Source: Phycisphaera sp. | Lineage (GTDB): Bacteria > Planctomycetota > Phycisphaerae > Phycisphaerales > UBA1924 | Assembly: GCA_003712165.1 (NCBI GenBank) | Contig: RHLH01000001.1 | Span: 682,001-746,000 of the forward strand | DNA length: 64,000 bases | Direction of reading: 5' to 3' | Part shown: one piece after another, positions 54,595-61,865 of the stretch | Numbering within the stretch: the first letter of the stretch is position 1 | Layout: the number at the start of each line of letters is the position of its first letter | Notes under the pieces: model-generated | The model's database searches: none | What the model was told of the DNA's origin: nothing | Seen by the model: only the letters and a program-made list of their open reading frames with translations | Translations under genes and position numbers: made by a program

Positions 54595-56651
54595 ACTTCA
54601 CCGAGCTGAAAGCTCGCGCTGACACCATCCAGCAGAGCAGGGGCTTCAAGCTCATCGCTTCGGCGGTGATTCTGCTCGCGGCGATCGGTTTCTCTGTGGC
54701 AACCTTCGTTGCGACCTCATCCCCTGTGTTCCAGGGCGAGAGTGTGCCCGAAGCCACGGCGAGCCCCGACACGTCGATAACGAACACCGACGCCGCTCAG
54801 ATCATGCTTGAGACCGTCCTCAAGGGGGCGCGCGGGCCGACAGGGACGGTTATCGCAACCGGGATCGTCGCCGTCGCGGCTCTCATTGTTGTTTGGCTCG
54901 GATTGGGGCTGACATATCTCACGCTCGGAGTCGTGCTGCTCGCGGTGGCAGGACCGCTGTGGTTGTTCGAGGGCACGCGCGGGTTCTCGAAGCTCGTGAT
55001 CGGGATCGTCGTGCTCGCCGCTGCTTTCAGCGCACTGATGCAGGGTGCGAGGCTCGTGCTCTCTGGTAAGGGCCCGATCCGCGCGATCGCGAGGAACGTG
55101 CTCGCCGAGGCCGTGCGTCTTCGGCTCTCGGTTGTGTTTATCGTGCTGCTGATCTTCGGGCTGGCCGCCCTCCCGGGCGTGCTCGATGCGGACCAGCCCT
55201 TGCGATACCGCGTGCAGTCGTTCATGCAGTTCGGCACGGGAGGCTCGTTCTGGCTGATCGCGCTGCTGACCGTCTTCTTCAGCGTGAGCACGGTTTCCAC
55301 CGAGCAGCGCGACAAGATCATCTGGCAGACGATGACCAAGCCTGTCGCGTCGTGGAAGTACATCTTCGGAAAATGGCTCGGCGTCTCGGCTCTCGCGGCT
55401 GTTCTGCTCTCGGTCAGCAGCTCGGGCGTGTTCCTGTTCGTCGAGTACCTCCGCAACCAGCCCGCGTTGGGTGAGAAAGAAGCGTACATCGCGTACGCCG
55501 ACTCGGGCATGAGCGAGGACCGCCTTGTTCTGGAGACCCAGATTCTCAGTGCCCAGCGTGAGATCGAGGCCGAGGAACCCATCATCGATGAGCAAGCGCT
55601 CAGAAACGTGATCGAGGAGACCATCGGGAAGGTCCGCGCCGACAACCCGGACTACGTCGTGACGAGGTCGATCGAAGAGAAGCTCCGCGAAGAGTTCATC
55701 AAGCGCGGCAGACTGATGTACTTCGCGCTCCAGCCAAGTGAGAGCCAGACGTACGTCTTTAAAGGCATCGACATCGGCCCCGAAGAAGACATCCCGATGG
55801 TGCTCCGCTACCGAGTCGATGCGAGCGCCAACGAGCCCGATCTGCAGTACAAGATATCGATCGGCTTGCCAGGGATGGCCCCGATTGTCCGCGATACGGG
55901 ACTTGGTCACACGCACACGCTGCCGATCGCGCCCTTGATCCTCTTTGCGCCGACGCCGTCTGATCCTCAGCCTCGGATTCTGCTGCCGGATGAACCGACA
56001 TTTTCAACAGCACTCACGTTGCTGCGTAGCGGCGAGCTGACCGGTGCGCAGTACATCACCGCGGGGCAGCTCGTCGCCGAGGGCGACTTTGCCATCGAGA
56101 TCGGCAACGGCGAGTTCGCCTACGTCCTTGAGAACAACAACATCGCAGGCACAGTTCTTATCCCCAACGGCGACCGGATGATCATCCCCCCCGGCGGGCT
56201 CACGCTCTCGTACAACGCGGGCAGCTACCACGCCAATTACGCGAGGACGATGGGCGTCCTCTGGCTCAAGCTCGCGTTCCTCGCCATGCTCGGCATCTTC
56301 TGCTCGACATTCCTCAGCTTCCCGGTCGCGAGCATGGTCTCCTTCGGTGTCTTCCTAATGGCCGAGAGCGCCGGGTACGTTCAGCTCGCCGTGGATAACT
56401 ACGCCACGGTTGATGAAGGCAAGATCCAGTTCGGCAAGCTCGCGATAGCGGTTGTCGCGAAGAGCGTTTCCTGGATCTTCCGGACGTACTCCGATCTCTC
56501 TCCGATCGAGAGCCTCGTGAACGGGCAGGTCGTGGGGGGCGTAACAGTTCTGAAGGCGATCGCGGTCGTCGGGATCTGGTGCGCCGTGCTCTTCGGGGCC
56601 AGCACGCTGATCTTCAAACGCCGCGAGCTCGCGACGTACTCTGGCCAGTGA
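54591..56651 (+). CDS. ABC-2 type permease
   Basis: 686 residues from GTG 54591. About 10-11 membrane helices, with the ABC-2 region NVLAEAVRLRLSVVFIVLLIFGLAALPGV and STVSTEQRDKIIWQTMTKPVASWKYIFGKWLG shown by its core EQRDKIIWQTMTKPV. This core is the counterpart of SREIEDKTILTIVSKPI in the 47 kb permease. A periplasmic domain (about 300-530) interrupts the helices, and the C-terminus is basic. It probably exports a lipid, glycan or peptide with the upstream ATPase; the substrate is unknown. Confidence 0.92.
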   Translation: MNFTELKARADTIQQSRGFKLIASAVILLAAIGFSVATFVATSSPVFQGESVPEATASPDTSITNTDAAQIMLETVLKGARGPTGTVIATGIVAVAALIVVWLGLGLTYLTLGVVLLAVAGPLWLFEGTRGFSKLVIGIVVLAAAFSALMQGARLVLSGKGPIRAIARNVLAEAVRLRLSVVFIVLLIFGLAALPGVLDADQPLRYRVQSFMQFGTGGSFWLIALLTVFFSVSTVSTEQRDKIIWQTMTKPVASWKYIFGKWLGVSALAAVLLSVSSSGVFLFVEYLRNQPALGEKEAYIAYADSGMSEDRLVLETQILSAQREIEAEEPIIDEQALRNVIEETIGKVRADNPDYVVTRSIEEKLREEFIKRGRLMYFALQPSESQTYVFKGIDIGPEEDIPMVLRYRVDASANEPDLQYKISIGLPGMAPIVRDTGLGHTHTLPIAPLILFAPTPSDPQPRILLPDEPTFSTALTLLRSGELTGAQYITAGQLVAEGDFAIEIGNGEFAYVLENNNIAGTVLIPNGDRMIIPPGGLTLSYNAGSYHANYARTMGVLWLKLAFLAMLGIFCSTFLSFPVASMVSFGVFLMAESAGYVQLAVDNYATVDEGKIQFGKLAIAVVAKSVSWIFRTYSDLSPIESLVNGQVVGGVTVLKAIAVVGIWCAVLFGASTLIFKRRELATYSGQ

Positions 56652-56673
56652 TGGGTCCACGGAGGGCTCTTTG

Positions 56674-58656
56674 ATGACGCACGACAAGCTGATCCAGATC
56701 ATCGCCGCGGTTGTGATGCTCGTGCTGCTGGGCGGGTCGGGTGTGGTGGGCACGACGATCACGGAATCGACCGGTCGGCACAAACTCGTGTACGCCGACA
56801 GCGCGGGCGAGAACGACAGGCCAGAGGTCGCCGTCGGAATCGCGATGGGCGCGTTCCGCGGCGTGTTCGTGAACATGCTGTGGATCCGCGCCAACCGCCT
56901 CCAGGAAGAGGGCAAGTACTACGAGGCGATCGAGCTCGCTGAGACGATCACCAAGCTCCAGCCCAGGTTCCCACGCGTCTGGATCTTCCACGCCTGGAAC
57001 CTCTCGTACAACATCTCGGTCGCGACGCAGACACCAGACGAGAGATGGCAATGGGTGAGCGCGGGTGTCAGGCTCATGCGCAACGAGGCGATCCCCAAAA
57101 ACCCCAACGACATGCTCATCCACAAGGAGCTCGCGTGGATCTTCGTCCACAAGATCCAGGGCGTGACGGACGACGCGAACCAGTACTACAAGCGCAAGAT
57201 CGCTGAGGAATGGACCGCAGTCCTTGGCCCGCCCCCGGCGCGGGGCCCCGAGATGCGTGACAGCGACGTTGCCCGCGAGACGTACGCGCAGTGGCTCGAA
57301 GTCGTCGCCAACGCACCCGAGTCGATCGAGGGCGCAATCGAAGAAGAGCCGATGGTCGCAGAGCTGCAACTCGCACTCGCTGATCTCTTCGGCACCGAGA
57401 ACGCGCAGGACACGCTCCGCCGGTACGCCGTCCACGAGGAGCTGCACCGCAAGAACCTGGACGATGAACGACTCGGGCCGATCCTCGGCATCGTCGAGGA
57501 AGACGAGCTCGACCGGATCCACACCCTCAGCAGGCTCATGCACGAGCCCGCGTTCGAGAACGCGTGGGAGGTCTACATCGCCTACCTCCGCAAGCGCGTG
57601 CTGCTTGATGAGTACAACATGGACCCGTCGCGGATGGTGAGATACACCCGCCGGTTCGGTCCCGTCGACTGGAGGCACCCTGCGGCTCACTCGCTCTACT
57701 GGGCCTACACGGGCGTCGAGCGAGGTCTCGGCAGAGCAGAGGAACACAACCGCCGCGACTACGACTTCATCAACACCGACCGCATCGTGATGCAGTCCAT
57801 CCAGGAACTCTGGCGTTCCAGCGAGGTCTACTTCGACTTCCTTGAGTTCGTGCAGGGCAAGAGGGCGTACTACCTCGCGATGCCCAACACCCACTTCATC
57901 GACTCGTACTCGAATCAGATGGAGGACATGGCCACCCGCGGCGGCATCGCGACCTCGATGGAGAAAGTCTTCACCAGCTACGCAGCCGGGTACCAGAACC
58001 TGCTCGAAGACGCGATCATCCACTTCTACCGCCGAGGCGAGCTCGAGAAAGCCGAGGAGTACAGGCAGAGGCTCATCACGTGGGCGGGCAGGCCCGGCAA
58101 CGACCACTACAAGGACGAACGCCTCACCTGGCCTCTGGAAGAACTCGTCGAATGGGAGATGCAGGGGCGGTACGAGTCGCCTTCGGTCTACGTCAACCAG
58201 ATCACCGCAGCACTTCAGGGAGCATTTTACTCGGGCTTGCTCTCGGGTGACCAGGAGCTCTTCCGCAGACAATTCAACTGGGCGCGCCAGTACCACCAGC
58301 ACTTCATCGAGCAGCAGAACAACGCGACGCTGCTCGCCAACCCGGACGCCGGGCGGATGGAGAACCTGCCCAAGGATTTCCGCGTCCTGGCGGGCGGCAT
58401 CTTCTCCAACCTGCTCGAATCGCTGAGCATGGACGAGCGTGAGGCCATGTACCTCGCGGCTCCGAACGAGCTCCGCCTCTTCAGCTACCTCGTGCTCGAA
58501 CGCGAGCTCTCTGAACGGATGAACGAACTCGCCGAGCAAGGCGAGGGACGACCGTTCGACGATGTTTTCCCGGCACCGGCAGGCATCGATGAATTCCGCG
58601 CGCAGCACGAAGCCCAGCGCGCCCAGCAGCGCAACTTCAACGTCAATGTTCGCTGA
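56674..58656 (+). CDS. Membrane-anchored helical (TPR-like) protein
   Basis: 660 residues from ATG 56674 (GGAGGG upstream; TTG 56671 adds one residue). One N-terminal membrane helix (LIQIIAAVVMLVLLGGSGVVG) and a large, probably periplasmic region rich in Trp, Tyr, Arg and Glu. The stretch GKYYEAIELAETITKLQPRFPRVWIFHAWN looks like a TPR pair. A hydrophobic patch at MGAFRGVFVNMLWIR may be a re-entrant or second helix. No enzyme motif was recognised. It closes the SPFH-ABC operon, 22 bp after the permease, and its TGA abuts the purC stop (TGATCA). Confidence 0.8.
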   Translation: MTHDKLIQIIAAVVMLVLLGGSGVVGTTITESTGRHKLVYADSAGENDRPEVAVGIAMGAFRGVFVNMLWIRANRLQEEGKYYEAIELAETITKLQPRFPRVWIFHAWNLSYNISVATQTPDERWQWVSAGVRLMRNEAIPKNPNDMLIHKELAWIFVHKIQGVTDDANQYYKRKIAEEWTAVLGPPPARGPEMRDSDVARETYAQWLEVVANAPESIEGAIEEEPMVAELQLALADLFGTENAQDTLRRYAVHEELHRKNLDDERLGPILGIVEEDELDRIHTLSRLMHEPAFENAWEVYIAYLRKRVLLDEYNMDPSRMVRYTRRFGPVDWRHPAAHSLYWAYTGVERGLGRAEEHNRRDYDFINTDRIVMQSIQELWRSSEVYFDFLEFVQGKRAYYLAMPNTHFIDSYSNQMEDMATRGGIATSMEKVFTSYAAGYQNLLEDAIIHFYRRGELEKAEEYRQRLITWAGRPGNDHYKDERLTWPLEELVEWEMQGRYESPSVYVNQITAALQGAFYSGLLSGDQELFRRQFNWARQYHQHFIEQQNNATLLANPDAGRMENLPKDFRVLAGGIFSNLLESLSMDEREAMYLAAPNELRLFSYLVLERELSERMNELAEQGEGRPFDDVFPAPAGIDEFRAQHEAQRAQQRNFNVNVR

Positions 58657-59598
58657 TCAGGGAGTTGGTGAGGTCAGCAGAGCCACCACACTCTCGTAGC
58701 GGTCGAGCGTGCCCCGGATGACATCCGCGGGTAGCTCCGGGCCCGGCGCGGTCTTGTCCCACTTGCCTTGCTCGACGAGCGACTCGAGGTATTCGCGCAC
58801 GTACTGCTTGTCGAAGCTTGGTTGCGTGCGCCCTGGCTCGTATTCATCGGCGGGCCAGAACCTGCTGCTATCTGGTGTAAGCGCTTCATCGATCAGGATC
58901 GGTTCACCCGAAGGATCAGCGGGGTCGATGCCGAACTCGAACTTGGTGTCAGCGATGATAATCCCTCGCTGGCGTGCGTACTCGGACGCCTTCGTGTAGA
59001 TATCAAGCGACAGACGCCTGACCTGCTCGAAGCGTTCTTTGCCGATGATCTGAGCGGCTTGCTCTTCCGAGATGTTCTCGTCGTGCTCGCCCTGCTCGGC
59101 TTTGGTTGCTGGGGTGAAGATGGGCTCAGGGAGCTTGGCGCACCTTTGGAGTCCTGAAGGCAACGGGTGGCCGCAGATCGAACCTGTCTCCTGGTAGTCC
59201 TTCCAGCCCGATCCCTCGATGTATCCCCTGACCACACATTCAACTGGGAGTACCTCGCACCGACGGCCGATGGTCACCCGGCCCTCCAGCTGATCACGCG
59301 TCGTCCCGGCTGGCTTGAGCGCTGAATCGGGCAGGTCTGCTTGATCAGTGGAAATGACGTGCGTCTTGCAGATGCCCTGCTTCTCGATCCACTGGAGCCA
59401 GAAAGCGGCGACGGCTGTCAGGAGTTTCCCCTTGCCGGGTACAGGGGTCGGCAAGATGACGTCGAAAGCCGAGAGCCGGTCTGAGGCGACCATCAGGAGC
59501 CTGTCCACGCCGGCCTGATCGGGTCCTAACTGGTAGACGTCCCTGACCTTGCCGCGGGTGCCCGGCAGCGCGAGATCCGATTGAAAGAGGCTGCCCAT
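58657..59598 (-). CDS. purC: SAICAR synthase
   Basis: 313 residues. It ligates CAIR and aspartate with ATP in purine synthesis. Markers: RGKVRDVYQLG near the start, SDRLSAFDVILPTPVPGKG, VECVVRGYIEGSGWKDYQ, GIIIADTKFEFGID and DEALTPDSSRFWPADEYEPG. The order and length fit the longer bacterial/yeast-type enzyme. It is monocistronic here: converging with the SPFH operon end and diverging from the GH10-like gene. No other pur gene is adjacent. Confidence 0.97.
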   Translation of the reverse strand: MGSLFQSDLALPGTRGKVRDVYQLGPDQAGVDRLLMVASDRLSAFDVILPTPVPGKGKLLTAVAAFWLQWIEKQGICKTHVISTDQADLPDSALKPAGTTRDQLEGRVTIGRRCEVLPVECVVRGYIEGSGWKDYQETGSICGHPLPSGLQRCAKLPEPIFTPATKAEQGEHDENISEEQAAQIIGKERFEQVRRLSLDIYTKASEYARQRGIIIADTKFEFGIDPADPSGEPILIDEALTPDSSRFWPADEYEPGRTQPSFDKQYVREYLESLVEQGKWDKTAPGPELPADVIRGTLDRYESVVALLTSPTP

Positions 59599-59726
59599 GT
59601 TTCCCAGCGAGTCCTTTGATGACGAGGCTCAAAAGCAGATATCGTACGATTGCAGGGTCCACGCCCTCGGACGCCCGCCCCGGGCGGCCCGGCGGGTCAA
59701 TGATGCCCGGGAGGACGCAGAAGGCG

Positions 59727-61334
59727 ATGCTCAGCTTTGCAGTCTTTGACAGTACGGGCCCCGCTGGTGAATGGTCCACAGCAGACTCTCACGTCTTCGG
59801 CCAGGACGAGGTGCCCGTGCCCGCCGAGGTCCGCGCCGAGCCAGGCCGGATCGTGTGCGAGAAGCACTCAGCCGAGGCCGCGGGGCTGGCAACGATCTTC
59901 CCGCCTGTCGATGAGAGCTCGGGCTGCCCGCTGTTTCTCCAGACCTGCTTGCTGCCCGAACGCGACGAGCCTTACCTGTTGAGCCTCGAACTCGCCCGTC
60001 AACGGATCATGACGCTCTTTAACAAGCTCGAGGACTGGTCGCTGACCGACCTGCCCATCGACCACCCCGCGATGGCAGCGATCGACGGCGCTCGGCAGGC
60101 GTTCACCAAGGCGCTCGTCAGCCACCGACTCAACCGGGGAGGCGACGGCTCGTACTCCGCAGAAGCAGACCGACTCTCGCGCGAGGCGCTCGAATTGGCG
60201 CTCAAAGCAAGCGGTGCGCTCGTGGCTGCCCAAACCGAACGGGCGTTGCCCGATCGCGTGTCCGGAGCGACGTACGCCAACGCTGTGGGCAAGGATCTTT
60301 CGGAAGGTCCGCTCTCAGGACCAGCGGTCAAGAGCCCGAACGACACGGGGCTCGTGCTTCCTGTCAAGCCAGCGGTCTCGGTGGGGCTCAACCCTGTTCA
60401 GTTCTCTGAGCCTTTGCAGAAGCTCGTGACCGATGGCTGCGACTTCGTCGCGCTGCCCACACGCTGGCGCGACATGGAACCCGACGAGGGCAAGTACTCG
60501 TTCGGACCGACCGATCGATGGATCGAATGGGCCGTGCGCCACGCGAAGATGCCGGTCTCTGCGGGCCCTGTTGTCGATCTCGGTCGTTCAAACGTTCCCG
60601 ACTGGCTCTACATCTGGGAGCACGACTACGAGACGCTCCGCGAAGTCGTCTACGAGCACGTCAAGAACGTCATCACGCGCTACCGAAGGACCGTGCCCCG
60701 GTGGACGGTTCTGAGTGGGCTCAACCGTAACGAGAACTTCCAGCTCAGCTTCGAGCAGATGATGGACCTGACGCGGATGACGATGCTGCTCGCCAGGAAG
60801 CTGCACCCGCAGGGCAAGATGCAGATCGAGGTCCTGCACCCGTTCAGCGGCGAGCCTGGGCACCGTCCTCGCTCGCTGCCCGGGGCACTCTACGCCGAGA
60901 TGGTCCAGCAGGCGGGTATCGGTGTCGATGCGTGGGCCGTCCGTCTCGAACTCGACAGGCCTCGGCCCGGCATGATGCGTCGAGACCTGATGGCGCTCTC
61001 GTCGGCGCTCGACCGCTACGCGCTGCTCGACAGGCCGATCGCGGTCACCGCGGTCAGCAGAGCGCAGGAGCCCGGCGCAGCCGAGATGAACGAGGACGAC
61101 GCAATCTGGCTGCGCAAAGCGATGGAATTGGTCGTCAGCAAGCCCAGCGTTATGAGCTTCGTGTGGCAGGAGCAGGAACTCCCGCCCGGCGCCAAGGGTC
61201 CGATGCCGGGCAGCCTCATCGACGCGACCGGCCAGCCCAAGCCCGCGATCCGTCACGCGATCGCGCTCCGCAAGTCGGTTCAGTCCGGCGACGCCGTCGC
61301 GACAGGCACCTCCGCAGAGGCGGCAAACGCATGA
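59727..61334 (+). CDS. GH10-like TIM-barrel protein lacking catalytic glutamates
   Basis: 535 residues from ATG 59727 (GGAGG about 12 bases upstream; ATG 59703 is an alternative). The N-terminal 190 residues are a separate domain of unknown type. The barrel (about 215-510) follows xylanase family 10: FVALPTRWRDMEPDEGKYSFGPTDRWIEWA, shown in part, and HVKNVITRYRRTVPRWTV. At the acid/base site, where GH10 has W-D-V-V-N-E, the sequence is W-T-V-L-S-G; at the nucleophile site, where T-E-L-D is usual, it is VTAVS. Both Glu appear lost, so a binding or structural role is more likely. No signal peptide was seen. It overlaps the next start by ATGA. Confidence 0.72.
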   Translation: MLSFAVFDSTGPAGEWSTADSHVFGQDEVPVPAEVRAEPGRIVCEKHSAEAAGLATIFPPVDESSGCPLFLQTCLLPERDEPYLLSLELARQRIMTLFNKLEDWSLTDLPIDHPAMAAIDGARQAFTKALVSHRLNRGGDGSYSAEADRLSREALELALKASGALVAAQTERALPDRVSGATYANAVGKDLSEGPLSGPAVKSPNDTGLVLPVKPAVSVGLNPVQFSEPLQKLVTDGCDFVALPTRWRDMEPDEGKYSFGPTDRWIEWAVRHAKMPVSAGPVVDLGRSNVPDWLYIWEHDYETLREVVYEHVKNVITRYRRTVPRWTVLSGLNRNENFQLSFEQMMDLTRMTMLLARKLHPQGKMQIEVLHPFSGEPGHRPRSLPGALYAEMVQQAGIGVDAWAVRLELDRPRPGMMRRDLMALSSALDRYALLDRPIAVTAVSRAQEPGAAEMNEDDAIWLRKAMELVVSKPSVMSFVWQEQELPPGAKGPMPGSLIDATGQPKPAIRHAIALRKSVQSGDAVATGTSAEAANA

Positions 61335-61756
61335 ACGAACCCGCACCAGCCGGCACAATGACCGGCGCGGTGCGATGGCTGTGCGCTCTGGTGCTCGGGG
61401 GCATTGGAGTATTCGGTATCTGCGTGAGTATGCTCAAGGAAGAGCCCCGCTCCAGGGCACAGGTTCCGAAACTTGAGCACGACATCCCGCAGGTATTCGA
61501 AGACGTGAATGTCATCACTGATGAAGCTGGTGATGCCACACGGTCTGAGACCGGTATCCAAAAACTCATCAACATCAACGCTGCGAGCTTGGCTGAGCTC
61601 GACCTGCTCCCCCGCATTGGAACCGTGATGGCTCAGCGGATCATCGACGACCGCGAGGCGAACGGCCCGTTCAAGGATCTGACTGATCTGGAGCGGATAA
61701 GGGGTATTGGGCCCAAGACCGCCGAGAAGCTGGCGCCGCTCATCTCGTTCGAGTAA
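61331..61756 (+). CDS. ComEA-like helix-hairpin-helix membrane protein
   Basis: 141 residues from ATG 61331, overlapping the GH10-like stop (ATGA). One membrane helix (LCALVLGGIGVFGICVSML, about 17-35), a linker, then the paired helix-hairpin-helix domain ININAASLAELDLLPRIGTVMAQRIIDDR ... IRGIGPKTAEKLAPLI. ComEA-type proteins bind DNA outside the membrane during uptake, and related HhH domains occur in exported proteins of unknown role. No other competence gene is here. Translation coupling to the GH10-like gene is unexpected. Confidence 0.88.
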   Translation: MNEPAPAGTMTGAVRWLCALVLGGIGVFGICVSMLKEEPRSRAQVPKLEHDIPQVFEDVNVITDEAGDATRSETGIQKLININAASLAELDLLPRIGTVMAQRIIDDREANGPFKDLTDLERIRGIGPKTAEKLAPLISFE

Positions 61757-61865
61757 ACCGCCTGCCGCCCGAGTGACATAGCATGCCCCGAATACCAGTG
61801 TCCAGCCAGGGCCGCAGCGAGCGGACCCGGGCACACCCGTGCGCGCACCGAGGGAATCACCAGCC

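Noticed and set aside
56614..58608. Minus-strand open frame of about 664 codons
   Set aside because: Antisense to the 660-residue operon gene, which has a ribosome site, a membrane helix and fitting spacing.
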